From contig CAZAEW010000001.1 in the NCBI GenBank assembly GCA_964484065.1, positions 62,001 to 126,000 on the forward strand: a DNA stretch of 64,000 bases, read 5' to 3'. The notes below the pieces were generated by a model that saw nothing but the letters and a program-made list of their open reading frames with translations, had not been told where the DNA came from and searched no databases. Source of the stretch: JAEVLT01 sp964484065 (GTDB taxonomy: Bacteria; Bacillota; Bacilli; Bacillales; Cytobacillaceae). The stretch's first letter is position 1. Each line of letters opens with the position of its first letter. Below are positions 1-8,275 of this stretch, piece after piece. Made by a program: the position numbers and the translations under genes.

Positions 1-971
1 AGCATATTGATGGAAAATTGTCCAGTCACCAATTTCCCTAACATGGTAAAAATCTGGGTTGTCCAAAAGTACGTTTCTTTAGCTGCTGAAGTAATGGCCT
101 GAATAGGAGATTTTTCCACCGGACTGTATACCCCTATAATTCCGATATTCTTACCATCTGCCTTTTGTTCTTTTGGTGTAACTTGAATATCCATATCCTT
201 GCCATTGCGAGTGATAAAAAAATCAAGCTTCTTATTTGGGTTGTGACGGATGATGTCAACAACATCCGTCCAGCTCGATACCTCTGAGCCACTGATGCTT
301 TGGACAATATCCCCCTGTTTCAATCCGGCAGTTTTTGCGGCACCGTCCGGGGTTATTTCACCGAGTTTCGGATCATTCGTCGGCACCCCCTGCAAAATGG
401 CAATGATCGCAAAAACCACAAATGCTAAAACAAAGTTCATCATCGGCCCCGCAAAAATGGTCAAGGTTCTTTGCCAAAGTGTTTTATGGCCAAACTGGCG
501 GTCAAGCGGAGCAATTTGTGTTTCCTGCCCATTTTCAACTATGACCGCTTTGGGGCTGAGTTTAAAGGTCTGCATGTTGTCTGGATCATCTTCGGGGAAA
601 CCCTTAATATAAAGATCTTTTTCAAGATCGGCTTGCTCTACTTCAACAATCCGGCATTTCGGAAATTTTTCTTTGTTATTTAAAATCATTTTTGTCACTT
701 GGTCCTGATCAAATAACAATCCAATCCGATATCCAGGTTTTAGCTCAATCATTTCAGGGTCTTCACCGGCCATACGGACAAATCCACCTATTGGCAATAA
801 CCGGATATTATATCTGGTTTCTCCTTTTTTAAAGGAAAAAATTTTGGGACCAAATCCAATTGCAAACTCCCGGCAAAGAATTCCCGCTCTTTTTGCAAAA
901 TAAAAATGTCCCCATTCATGAAAGAAAACGAGCGCGCCAAAGATTATAATAAAGGCAATAATTGTACTCAA
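1..971 (-). CDS. rseP: RseP/RasP site-2 zinc metalloprotease (3' part outside window)
   Basis: Intramembrane protease that makes the second cut in anti-sigma factors such as RsiW and clears remnant signal peptides from the membrane. About 323 residues lie inside the window; the C-terminal end, with the second metal-binding motif, is missing. The first membrane helix carries the HExxH zinc motif as HEWGH at residues 18-22, followed by the family block FAIGFGPKIFSF and a PDZ domain at roughly residues 190-270 (LKQGDIVQSISG). I chose a TTG start at 971 because AAAGGTGG lies 9 bases upstream; an in-frame GTG four codons earlier has no good SD. It follows dxr by 18 bases, the usual Bacillus order uppS-cdsA-dxr-rseP, so it is probably co-transcribed. 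Confidence 0.95.
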   Translation of the reverse strand, partial: MSTIIAFIIIFGALVFFHEWGHFYFAKRAGILCREFAIGFGPKIFSFKKGETRYNIRLLPIGGFVRMAGEDPEMIELKPGYRIGLLFDQDQVTKMILNNKEKFPKCRIVEVEQADLEKDLYIKGFPEDDPDNMQTFKLSPKAVIVENGQETQIAPLDRQFGHKTLWQRTLTIFAGPMMNFVLAFVVFAIIAILQGVPTNDPKLGEITPDGAAKTAGLKQGDIVQSISGSEVSSWTDVVDIIRHNPNKKLDFFITRNGKDMDIQVTPKEQKADGKNIGIIGVYSPVEKSPIQAITSAAKETYFWTTQIFTMLGKLVTGQFSINM

Positions 972-989
972 ATAGAAAACCACCTTTTT

Positions 990-2132
990 TTATAGAAGTG
1001 AATGTACAAACCGTCTCGTTTCCTCGTCAACTTCGCGGATAATTTCAAGGCTTGGTTTTTTGACCGATTGATGGTTTGACAGTGCTTTTTCCACGAGATC
1101 TTCAATTTGCAGGAAACGAATTTTCCCTGCCAAAAATGCAGCTGAAGCAATTTCGTTGGCAGCGTTTAGTACCGTTGTCATCGTTCCGCCTATTCTTCCA
1201 GCTTCGTAAGCAAACTTTAAACAGCGAAAACGTTCGAAATCCATTTCCCGAAAATGAAGCTTTCCTACCTGAGCTAAGTTTAATTTTTTTGCAGATTTAA
1301 GAGGGAGCCGGTCAGGATACGTCAGTGCGTACTGAATCGGCACTCTCATGTCAGGTGAACCTAACTGAGCTATGATACTGCTATCATGAAATTCAACCAT
1401 CGAATGGATAATACTTTCTTTATGCAGGAGAACATCAATTTTTTCATAGCCAATATTAAAAAGCCAATGTGCTTCAATGACTTCGAGACCTTTATTCATC
1501 ATTGTTGCCGAGTCAATTGTTATTTTAGCCCCCATCGACCAATTCGGATGATTTAACGCCTCGCTCACCGTAACATTTTCAAGTTCCTCGCGGGTTCGGT
1601 CGCGAAAGCTTCCGCCGGAAGCTGTTAAAATCAAACGCTCAATGTTTTTCATCTTTTCGCCTTGAAGCGCCTGAAAAATAGCTGAGTGCTCACTGTCAAC
1701 GGGAAGGAGCGGTACGTTGTTTCTCTCGGCAGCCTCTATTACCAAATGTCCGGCCGTTACAAGGGTTTCTTTATTAGCAATTGCTATCGCTTTTCCGCTT
1801 TCAATTGCCTGCAGAGTTGGATTAAGTCCAACACTGCCGAGGACAGCATTAACTAACACATCGGATTTTTCATAAATGGCTGTCTCGACAAGCCCCTCAT
1901 CTCCAAAGGTAAATTTTGTGTTTGGAAATTCAGCTTTTAGTGTATCACAAAGGTCCTTTTCCTGAACTGAAACAAGCTCAGGCTGAAAATCCGTAATGAT
2001 TTTTCGTGTTAGGTTTTTATTTCTGCCTGCAGACATTGCCGCTAACTTAAATTCATCAGGATGCTCCTTGATGATATCTAATGTTTGTGTACCAATCGAA
2101 CCGGTTGCACCCAATAAACTAATCAACTTCAC
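990..2132 (-). CDS. dxr: 1-deoxy-D-xylulose-5-phosphate reductoisomerase
   Basis: Catalyses the NADPH-dependent conversion of DXP to 2-C-methyl-D-erythritol 4-phosphate, the committed step of the non-mevalonate isoprenoid pathway that feeds UppS two genes upstream. The protein opens with the nucleotide-binding motif GATGSIG and has NKETLVTAG, the metal/substrate block DSEHSAI, SGGSFRDR and IDSATMMNKGLE. The frame is open from 2156 (388 aa), but that ATG has no SD. I prefer GTG at 2132 (380 aa, the family length) because ATTGGAG lies 9 bases upstream and the product then begins MKLISLLGATG, as expected. It sits between cdsA and rseP, with only 50 bases to cdsA. Confidence 0.95.
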   Translation of the reverse strand: MKLISLLGATGSIGTQTLDIIKEHPDEFKLAAMSAGRNKNLTRKIITDFQPELVSVQEKDLCDTLKAEFPNTKFTFGDEGLVETAIYEKSDVLVNAVLGSVGLNPTLQAIESGKAIAIANKETLVTAGHLVIEAAERNNVPLLPVDSEHSAIFQALQGEKMKNIERLILTASGGSFRDRTREELENVTVSEALNHPNWSMGAKITIDSATMMNKGLEVIEAHWLFNIGYEKIDVLLHKESIIHSMVEFHDSSIIAQLGSPDMRVPIQYALTYPDRLPLKSAKKLNLAQVGKLHFREMDFERFRCLKFAYEAGRIGGTMTTVLNAANEIASAAFLAGKIRFLQIEDLVEKALSNHQSVKKPSLEIIREVDEETRRFVHSLL

Positions 2133-2182
2133 TTTATTCATCTCCAATAAGCCCATGCATTGTCAAAACAAGCTTTTATTGA

Positions 2183-2971
2183 TTATATAATATGAAAAAT
2201 ATGCAATAAAGGCCAAACAAATAACAAACTGTCAAAACGGTCAAGAATTCCGCCATGCCCGGGAAGGATTTTCCCCGAATCTTTCACATTATAATGACGC
2301 TTAAAGGCAGATTCAGCTAAATCACCAATTTGTCCAAAAACAGATAGAACCAATGTTGTTGCCAAAAAGGACAAAACCGATGCGTGAATGTCCGTTAAGA
2401 AAATGAACAGGACAGCAACTATCAAAGCACTAACAATGCCGCCGATTGAACCTTCAACTGTTTTGTTGGGACTGATTTCAGGCCAAAGCTTTCTTTTTCC
2501 AAGTGCTCTTCCGATAAAATAAGCCCCCGAGTCTGTTGCCCACATGATAAATAATGAGTAAAAAATATAAACAAGTCCGGCGTTACGCGTCTCCATAAAA
2601 AAGAAAAATCCGATTCCCACGTAAACTGCCGATAAGCCGCAAAATGCTGCTTCATCAAAAGTAAAATGATTTTTCGTTAAAACTGTGTAGGTTAACAGCA
2701 ATAAAACCAAGATTACTCCAAGGTCTGTTTTAGAAAGATGAAAAACGGAAAGTATACCCGTATATTGCTTTGGTAAAAGGATCACCCAAAGGAAGATGAG
2801 CGATAAAATTCCATGGAACGAAAAAATGCTTAACTTCCGCATTTTTAGTAATTCGTATAAACCAATACTCGCAAGTAAATAAGTTAACAATACAAACGGA
2901 AGGCCTCCAAAAAAAACAATTGGCAAGAATAGCGCTGCTGCTACAACTGCTGTTATGATTCTTGTCTTCAC
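2183..2971 (-). CDS. cdsA: Phosphatidate cytidylyltransferase (CDP-diglyceride synthase)
   Basis: Integral membrane enzyme that makes CDP-diacylglycerol from CTP and phosphatidic acid, the branch point to all phospholipids. The 262-residue protein is mostly hydrophobic helices. It carries the family signature near its C-terminus: GQIGDLAESAFKRHYNVKD, then PGHGGILDRFDSL with the conserved aspartates. The start is GTG at 2971 with AAAGGTG 9 bases upstream. It lies 95 bases after uppS and 50 before dxr, so the lipid-carrier and phospholipid genes are probably transcribed together. Confidence 0.95.
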   Translation of the reverse strand: MKTRIITAVVAAALFLPIVFFGGLPFVLLTYLLASIGLYELLKMRKLSIFSFHGILSLIFLWVILLPKQYTGILSVFHLSKTDLGVILVLLLLTYTVLTKNHFTFDEAAFCGLSAVYVGIGFFFFMETRNAGLVYIFYSLFIMWATDSGAYFIGRALGKRKLWPEISPNKTVEGSIGGIVSALIVAVLFIFLTDIHASVLSFLATTLVLSVFGQIGDLAESAFKRHYNVKDSGKILPGHGGILDRFDSLLFVWPLLHIFHII

Positions 2972-3066
2972 TTAATTCAACACCTTTATTAACGTTCTTT
3001 TGCTAAAAAACCAATCAAGTGGTATATGCAAAGGAACCCACTGTTTTGCACCATGCCAAGTTTTAG

Positions 3067-3849
3067 TCAGCCTTTAATCCCTCCGAAACGGCGCTGCCGT
3101 TTCTGGAATGCTTCTACTGCTTCGAGCAAATGCTCTTCACTAAAATCAGGCCATAATACATCAGTAAACCAAAATTCAGTATAAGCCAACTGCCACAGCA
3201 TAAAATTGCTCAACCGAATTTCACCGCTTGTACGGATTAGAAGGTCTGGGTCTGCCAGGTTTGAAGTCATTAAATACGAAGAAAAAAGATTTTCGTCTAA
3301 ATCACTTTCATTTATTATACCACTTTTACAATCTTTTAAGACGTGTTTAACTGCGTCAATAATCTCAGCTCTACTACCATAGTTAAGGGCAAAATTTAAA
3401 ATGAGACCGTCATTGTTTTTCGTATCTTCAATTGCTTTATCAATTGCTTTAAGTGTATGTACGGGAAGCATTTCCTTGTAACCCATCATTCGCACTTGGA
3501 CATTTTCTTCGATTAATTCCGGAAGGAAGGTACCTAAAAATTCCTCTGGGAGCCTCATTAAATAATCAACTTCATTTTTTGGCCTTTTCCAATTTTCCGT
3601 TGAAAAAGCGTATAAAGTTAATGCTTTAATCCCTAACTCATTTGCCAGCATGGTTGTTTTACGGACTACTTTCATTCCTTCATAGTGCCCAGCGATTCGA
3701 GGCAACGCCCGTTTTTTGGCCCATCTACCATTCCCATCCATAATAATGGCTACATGCTGGGGTATGGTTAATTTTTTCATCTCTTCTATTCTGTCTCGGA
3801 GTGTGGAAGAGGGATTTTGTTTCTTCCAAAGCTTTATTTTATCTAACAT
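3067..3849 (-). CDS. uppS: Undecaprenyl diphosphate synthase (isoprenyl transferase)
   Basis: cis-Prenyltransferase that extends farnesyl diphosphate with isopentenyl units to make the C55 lipid carrier of cell-wall synthesis. The catalytic aspartate is visible as D38 in MDGNGRWA, followed by AGHYEGMKVV, the YAFSTENWKRP block and the C-terminal substrate-binding signature DLLIRTSGEIRLSNFMLWQ. The length of 260 is normal. GGAGGAG lies 7 bases before the ATG. The gene is separated from frr by a terminator and so should have its own promoter; a candidate extended -10 lies at 3947-3955. Confidence 0.96.
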   Translation of the reverse strand: MLDKIKLWKKQNPSSTLRDRIEEMKKLTIPQHVAIIMDGNGRWAKKRALPRIAGHYEGMKVVRKTTMLANELGIKALTLYAFSTENWKRPKNEVDYLMRLPEEFLGTFLPELIEENVQVRMMGYKEMLPVHTLKAIDKAIEDTKNNDGLILNFALNYGSRAEIIDAVKHVLKDCKSGIINESDLDENLFSSYLMTSNLADPDLLIRTSGEIRLSNFMLWQLAYTEFWFTDVLWPDFSEEHLLEAVEAFQKRQRRFGGIKG

Positions 3850-3946
3850 GATACTTCTCCTCCAAGTTAATATTCATTTCTTCCTCCGAATAAGATAGCT
3901 TGCCCGTTACTTCATGTAGATTTTGTTTATTTTTTCGCATGAGACT

Positions 3947-3955
3947 ATCATACCA
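3947..3955 (-). promoter_or_regulatory. Candidate extended -10 promoter for uppS-cdsA-dxr-rseP
   Basis: On the minus strand this reads TGGTATGAT, an extended -10 (TGn plus TATGAT), in the AT-rich gap between the frr terminator and uppS, about 100 bases before the start codon. No convincing -35 lies 16-18 bases upstream. A promoter is expected here because frr is followed by a terminator. Confidence 0.45.
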
Positions 3956-4019
3956 AAAAAGAAAAAAGATATCTCTATTAAATAACATATGTAATTAAAA
4001 GAAAAAAACAAATATGTTT

Positions 4020-4050
4020 AAAAAGAGAAAAAACCCCCTAAAAAGAGGGT
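4020..4050 (-). terminator. Rho-independent terminator after frr
   Basis: On the minus strand a 6-bp stem ACCCTC / GGGGGT (one G-U pair) with a 6-base loop is followed by TTTTTTCTCTTTTT. It starts a few bases after the frr stop codon. Confidence 0.85.
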
Positions 4051-4056
4051 CTGGTC

Positions 4057-4614
4057 TTAAACTTCCATAATTTCTTTCTCTTTATCTTTTGTAATTTGGT
4101 CTATTTTCGCAATATATTCATCCGTCAGTTTTTGGATATCATCAGCATATCCGTGCAGCGCATCTTCAGTTATTTCACCATTTTTCTCCAATTTTTTCAA
4201 ATCATCATTGGCATCACGGCGAATATTACGGACTGCGACTTTTGCTTCTTCCGATTCTTTTTTAACAACCTTTGCCAGCTCTTTACGGCGTTCCTCTGTT
4301 AACTGAGGAATCGCAATTCTGATGATGGATCCATCATTTGATGGATTTAAGCCTAAATCGGATTTAAGGATGGCTCTTTCTATTTCACCAAGGATGGATT
4401 TATCGTATGGCTGAATGACCAGAAGCCGGGCTTCAGGAGTAGAAATACCTGCAAGCTGATTCACTGGAGTTGGTGCTCCATAATAGTCAACTGTAACTCT
4501 GTCAAGTAATGATGCGCTTGCTCTGCCCGCACGAATAGTTGCAAGTTCGCGGGTATAGGAATGAATGGCTTTTGTCATTTTTTCTTTTGCACTCTCAATC
4601 ACTTGTTTTGGCAT
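4057..4614 (-). CDS. frr: Ribosome recycling factor
   Basis: Splits post-termination ribosomes together with EF-G. The 185-residue protein is the standard length. It starts MPKQVIESAKEKMTKAIHS and has the conserved TIRAGRASASLLDRVTVDYYGAPTPVNQLA block and the C-terminal EITEDALHGYADDIQKLTDEYI helix. The start codon overlaps the pyrH stop codon by one base (TAATG) and GGGGG lies just upstream, so translation is probably coupled to pyrH. The pair pyrH-frr and the upstream tsf-rpsB order are conserved across Firmicutes. Confidence 0.97.
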   Translation of the reverse strand: MPKQVIESAKEKMTKAIHSYTRELATIRAGRASASLLDRVTVDYYGAPTPVNQLAGISTPEARLLVIQPYDKSILGEIERAILKSDLGLNPSNDGSIIRIAIPQLTEERRKELAKVVKKESEEAKVAVRNIRRDANDDLKKLEKNGEITEDALHGYADDIQKLTDEYIAKIDQITKDKEKEIMEV

Positions 4615-5339
4615 TAATTTTTCCCCCTTACAATGGTTCCAATTTTTTCGCCCATTACGGCTCGTTTAATATTACCTTGTTCCATGATCGAAAAAACAAT
4701 CAAAGGAATATCATTATCCATACATAAAGAAGAGGCCGTTGAATCCATTACTGCTAATCCGCCCTTAATTACGTCTAAGTAAGAAAGTTCCTCATATTTT
4801 GTTGCAGTTGCATCCACACGCGGGTCCGCTGAATAGACACCATCGACATTATTTTTTGCCATTAAGATCACTTCAGCTTCAATTTCCGCCGCTCTTAATG
4901 CAGCGGTTGTATCTGTTGAAAAATAAGGGTTTCCTGTGCCGGCCGCAAAAATGACGACACGTTTTTTCTCAAGATGCCGAATGGCCCTTCTTCTAATATA
5001 TGGCTCTGCAACCTGACGCATTTCAATAGAAGTTTGCACACGCGTTTCAATCCCAAGCTGCTCAAGGCTGTCTTGCAATGCCAATGAATTCATGACGGTT
5101 GCAAGCATTCCCATATAATCAGCAGTCGCCCGATCCATTCCCATTTCACTGCCGATTTTACCTCGCCATATGTTGCCGCCGCCAACTACAACTGCAGCTT
5201 CCACACCAAGTTCAGCTATTTCTTTTACTTGCCTTGCAATTGATTTGATCACCTCGGGATTGATTCCGAAGCTGGACTCTCCAGCAAGTGCTTCTCCGCT
5301 CAATTTTAACACAACACGTTTGTATTTAGGGGTGCTCAT
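4614..5339 (-). CDS. pyrH: UMP kinase
   Basis: Phosphorylates UMP to UDP; in bacteria this enzyme belongs to the amino-acid kinase fold and is hexameric and allosterically regulated. Visible motifs are KLSGEAL at the N-terminus, VVGGGNIWRG, GMDRATADYMGMLATVMN, and FAAGTGNPYFSTDTTAALRA. The length of 241 residues is normal. GGAGGTTCCT lies directly before the ATG. The tsf terminator sits upstream with only about 40 bases left for a promoter, so pyrH may depend on read-through; I see no clear promoter of its own. Confidence 0.97.
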   Translation of the reverse strand: MSTPKYKRVVLKLSGEALAGESSFGINPEVIKSIARQVKEIAELGVEAAVVVGGGNIWRGKIGSEMGMDRATADYMGMLATVMNSLALQDSLEQLGIETRVQTSIEMRQVAEPYIRRRAIRHLEKKRVVIFAAGTGNPYFSTDTTAALRAAEIEAEVILMAKNNVDGVYSADPRVDATATKYEELSYLDVIKGGLAVMDSTASSLCMDNDIPLIVFSIMEQGNIKRAVMGEKIGTIVRGKN

Positions 5340-5380
5340 AGGAACCTCCGAATGTAGTTTCTTTCAATTGATTTGTCTTT

Positions 5381-5408
5381 CAAAAAATAGGGAACACAGT
5401 GTGTTCCC
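5381..5408 (-). terminator. Rho-independent terminator after tsf
   Basis: The palindrome GGGAACACACTGTGTTCCC (7-9 bp stem) is followed on the minus strand by TATTTTTTG. It lies between tsf and pyrH and probably sets the ratio of tsf to pyrH-frr transcript. Confidence 0.88.
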
Positions 5409-5447
5409 TTCTTTAGTAAAATTCCTCTGATATTCACAAATCACATT

Positions 5448-6329
5448 TTATTTTTTAATTTGATTCATTACTTCTTCAGCAAAGTTATCTTCACGTTTTT
5501 CAAGGCCTTCTCCTACTTCGAAACGTACAAATTCACGAAGAGTTGCACCTTTAGATTCAACAAATTGGCGAACTTTTTGATCAGGATTTTTAACGAATGC
5601 CTGGTCAAGTACACAAACATCTTCAAAATATTTTCCTAAACGGCCTTCAACCATTTTTTCAACGATTTTTTCAGGCTTCCCTTCGTTGAGTGCCTGTTGA
5701 GTTAATACTTGACGCTCATGCTCAATTTCCTCTTGTGACACTTGATCACGGGATACATATTTAGGATTTAATGCAGCAATATGCATAGAAACATCTTTAG
5801 CAGCAGCAGAATCAGTTGTTCCTTCAAGCACAGTTAAAACGCTGATGCGTCCGCCCATATGAAGGTATGCACCAAATGCATCATTATCTGTTTTTGATAC
5901 CACAGCAAAACGGCGAAGAGAGATTTTCTCACCAATTTTTGCAACAGCAGCGTTAATATGGTCTGCAACAGTTGCACCATTTTCCATCGCTTGTGTTAAT
6001 GCTTCTTCTACACTAGCAGGTTTATTTTTCAATAGGTGAGCAGACAATTCTTTTACAAGTGTCTGGAAGCCTTCATTTTTTGCTACAAAATCAGTTTCAG
6101 AGTTTACTTCAAGGATTACTGCGTCATTGCCTTCTGTTTCAATATTAGTGATACCTTCAGCAGCAATACGGTCAGATTTTTTCGCAGCTTTTGCGATTCC
6201 TTTTTCACGAAGGAAATCAATTGCTTTTTCCATGTCACCGTCAGTTTCTTGTAATGCTTTTTTGCAGTCCATCATACCGGCACCAGTTTTTTCACGTAGT
6301 TCTTTTACCATTTGTGCTGTAATTGCCAT
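5448..6329 (-). CDS. tsf: Translation elongation factor Ts
   Basis: Guanine-nucleotide exchange factor for EF-Tu. The 293-residue protein opens with MAITAQMVKELREKTGAGMMDCKKAL, the EF-Ts signature with a UBA-like N-terminal domain, and includes EVNSETDFVAKN, the conserved EF-Tu contact block. It follows rpsB, as in nearly all bacteria. GGAGGATG lies upstream of the ATG. A strong hairpin terminator separates it from rpsB, so it is expressed by read-through or by a promoter in 6330-6410 that I could not assign with confidence. Confidence 0.97.
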   Translation of the reverse strand: MAITAQMVKELREKTGAGMMDCKKALQETDGDMEKAIDFLREKGIAKAAKKSDRIAAEGITNIETEGNDAVILEVNSETDFVAKNEGFQTLVKELSAHLLKNKPASVEEALTQAMENGATVADHINAAVAKIGEKISLRRFAVVSKTDNDAFGAYLHMGGRISVLTVLEGTTDSAAAKDVSMHIAALNPKYVSRDQVSQEEIEHERQVLTQQALNEGKPEKIVEKMVEGRLGKYFEDVCVLDQAFVKNPDQKVRQFVESKGATLREFVRFEVGEGLEKREDNFAEEVMNQIKK

Positions 6330-6410
6330 AATCGCACATCCTCCTTAAATTAATTTCCTATGTATTCTATAACATATCATTACCAATTAGTTCCAAACTA
6401 AACAATCTTT

Positions 6411-6451
6411 AAAAAAAGGTGATAAAGGGGCTCCCTCTTATCACCTTTTTT
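6411..6451 (-). terminator. Terminator between rpsB and tsf
   Basis: A 13-bp inverted repeat, AAAAAGGTGATAA with TTATCACCTTTTT, surrounds a 12-base loop; the stem itself ends in T residues on both strands. It lies immediately after the rpsB stop codon and may act as a partial terminator. Confidence 0.85.
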
Positions 6452-6463
6452 AAAAAAATTTCT

Positions 6464-7171
6464 TTATTGAGCAGCCTCTACAGCATCTTCGCCTTGCTTC
6501 GCTTCTAACATAGCGTCTGCCATTTTTCCTGTTAATAGTTTAACGGCGCGGATTGCGTCATCGTTTGCAGGGATTACAACATCGATTTCATCCGGATCAC
6601 AGTTTGTATCAACGATACCTACGATAGGAATGTTTAATTTGTGAGCTTCAGCTACTGCAATGCGCTCTTTACGAGGATCAACAATAAATAAAGCATCTGG
6701 AAGCTGTTTCATATCTTTAATTCCGCCAAGGAATTTTTCAAGACGTTCTTGTTCTTTTCTTAATTGAACAACTTCTTTTTTAGGTAAAACGTCGAAAGTT
6801 CCGTCTTCAGCCATTCTTTCGATATCTTTAAGGCGTCCAATACGCTTTTGAATGGTTTCAAAGTTTGTTAATGTACCGCCTAACCAACGTTGGTTAACAT
6901 AGTATTGACCTGAACGGATTGCTTCTTCTTTAACTGAATCTTGCGCTTGTTTCTTTGTACCAACGAAAAGCATTGTACCTCCGTTAGCAGCAAGTTCTTT
7001 CACCCAGTTATAAGCTTCTTCAACCTTCTTAACTGTTTTTTGAAGGTCAATGATGTAGATACCGTTACGCTCAGTGAAGATATATTTCTTCATCTTAGGG
7101 TTCCAGCGGCGAGTTTGGTGTCCGAAATGCACACCAGCTTCAAGCAATTGCTTCATAGAAATAACTGACAT
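6464..7171 (-). CDS. rpsB: 30S ribosomal protein S2
   Basis: Small-subunit ribosomal protein of the 30S platform/head. The 235-residue sequence is unmistakable: MKQLLEAGVHFGHQTRRWNP, the FVGTKKQA block, RWLGGTLTNFETI, PDALFIVDPRKE and GIVDTNCDPDEIDVVIPAND. TAGGAGGAAATT precedes the ATG. It has a well-formed promoter at 7287-7315 and a leader of roughly 110 bases. It lies directly downstream of swrB, the last fla/che gene, with no terminator in between. Confidence 0.98.
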   Translation of the reverse strand: MSVISMKQLLEAGVHFGHQTRRWNPKMKKYIFTERNGIYIIDLQKTVKKVEEAYNWVKELAANGGTMLFVGTKKQAQDSVKEEAIRSGQYYVNQRWLGGTLTNFETIQKRIGRLKDIERMAEDGTFDVLPKKEVVQLRKEQERLEKFLGGIKDMKQLPDALFIVDPRKERIAVAEAHKLNIPIVGIVDTNCDPDEIDVVIPANDDAIRAVKLLTGKMADAMLEAKQGEDAVEAAQ

Positions 7172-7286
7172 ATTTAATTTCCTCCTAGGTTTGTTTTCCT
7201 CCGCCCACTTCTCATTTGACAGAAACTGTATCCAAACAGCACCTACTGTTCAAATCCATGAGCGTGTGTTTTTAACACCATCAAAT

Positions 7287-7315
7287 AATATAGCATATTG
7301 AAAGTTAACAATCAA
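7287..7315 (-). promoter_or_regulatory. SigA-type promoter of rpsB
   Basis: On the minus strand TTGATT (7315-7310), a 17-base spacer, then TATATT (7292-7287). The -35 begins only 16 bases after the swrB stop codon. The start site would fall near 7280, leaving a leader of about 110 bases that contains a small hairpin (AACAG / CTGTT). Confidence 0.75.
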
Positions 7316-7330
7316 GTGAAGTTTGCACCA

Positions 7331-7945
7331 TCAGCCAAATTTCAATAATAACTCAATTTCTGTTTTTCCTTTATTCAGTTTTTTAGCGATGTCATCAACA
7401 GAGTAACCGCGTTTTTGCAAAATCTTAACCTGATTTACAAATAAGTCCCGATAAATCTCCTCATCAGAGGTTTCCGTTTCTTTTTGTCCTGACTGTTTTT
7501 CGGCCTCACTATTTCCCGCGTCTTCTTTTAAGTTCTCTTCGGTTGATGGATGCGGATCCGTTTTTTTCGCCGCATTGTTTTGGTAAGCCTTCACAGCTTG
7601 CTTTTTAAAGGCCTTTCCGGCTTTGTCACTCCAGTCATTTGCCTCGGCAGCGTCTTCCATTACTGGAGCCGTTTTGATTGTCGATGTTGGATTTGCAGGA
7701 ACGTTTGCAGAATTTCCTTCCGTGGATGGAACTGGGTGCAGTTGTTGAAAACGTTTGATAAATGCTTCATTTTCCTCTTTCATTTCGATTAGATAAGAAG
7801 AGAGCGCTTCTTCCATTTCTTTCATCATTTGTTCTTGATTTTTTTCAACCTCAACCAAACGATTTTGCCGTGTATACAAAATCATGATTAAAAAAATCGC
7901 TACTCCATTTAATATGAGGCTAATTGCTAATAAAAATGCAGTCAT
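7331..7945 (-). CDS. swrB: SwrB-like membrane protein, end of the fla/che operon
   Basis: Position, size and architecture match B. subtilis SwrB (YlxL), which promotes flagellar type III export activation and swarming. Residues 1-24 form one membrane helix (FLLAISLILNGVAIFLIMILY), followed by an acidic coiled coil (about 27-70), a low-complexity linker rich in Ala, Asn, Lys and Glu, and a conserved C-terminal helix (NQVKILQKRGYSVDDIAKKL, then a short tail). That tail resembles a helix-turn-helix half and is the most conserved part of the family. The N-terminal and linker parts are not diagnostic, so the call rests on synteny and layout. It is 10 bases after the small gene at 7955-8263. Confidence 0.8.
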   Translation of the reverse strand: MTAFLLAISLILNGVAIFLIMILYTRQNRLVEVEKNQEQMMKEMEEALSSYLIEMKEENEAFIKRFQQLHPVPSTEGNSANVPANPTSTIKTAPVMEDAAEANDWSDKAGKAFKKQAVKAYQNNAAKKTDPHPSTEENLKEDAGNSEAEKQSGQKETETSDEEIYRDLFVNQVKILQKRGYSVDDIAKKLNKGKTEIELLLKFG

Positions 7946-7954
7946 CTTATCCCT

Positions 7955-8263
7955 CTATCCGCTGAAATCCAGGAAATTGCCTTTATATGGGTGTTTTTCG
8001 GCTTTTGTCTGGTTTCCTTTCTTCGGCTGTTTTCCATCCTGTTGATTCTGCCCCTGATTTCCCTTACCATTTTGAAGAAAACGGGCAGTTTCTTTTTGCT
8101 CTTGTTTTAAGACAGTCGTTCTTTGTTTAACCTCTTGCTGTTGAAGCTGCCCATGGGCTTGTTCATTTTGAATATGCCCCTTTTGTAATTGCTGATCATG
8201 GAGTTTTGAAGCATCAATTGACCTTGGCAATGCGATTTGCATTTCAACTGATTTTAGACTCAT
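7955..8263 (-). CDS. Small hydrophilic protein of unknown function between sigD and swrB
   Basis: I do not recognise a function. The 102-residue product is very hydrophilic and Gln/Lys-rich. It has a leading amphipathic stretch (KSVEMQIALPRSIDASKLHD), a helical Gln-rich middle (about residues 20-65), a Gly/Gln/Asn/Lys-rich disordered segment and a short end block HPYKGNFLDFSG that looks like a conserved docking tail. There is no signal peptide or membrane segment. The frame is open from a GTG at 8272, but AAGAAGTGATC lies at proper distance before the ATG at 8263, so I start there. It is 12 bases after sigD and 9 before swrB, so it is clearly a cistron of the fla/che operon. Confidence 0.8.
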   Translation of the reverse strand: MSLKSVEMQIALPRSIDASKLHDQQLQKGHIQNEQAHGQLQQQEVKQRTTVLKQEQKETARFLQNGKGNQGQNQQDGKQPKKGNQTKAEKHPYKGNFLDFSG

Positions 8264-8275
8264 TTTGATCACTTC

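Noticed and set aside
250..612. Plus-strand reading frame of 120 codons across the rseP region
   Set aside because: It is the complement of rseP, with no SD and no recognisable product. The same reasoning removes the other plus-strand frames in the window; none shows family motifs.
2160..2165. TTGACA on the minus strand just after cdsA, considered as a dxr promoter
   Set aside because: No -10-like hexamer lies 16-18 bases downstream and the position would place the start site inside the dxr reading frame.
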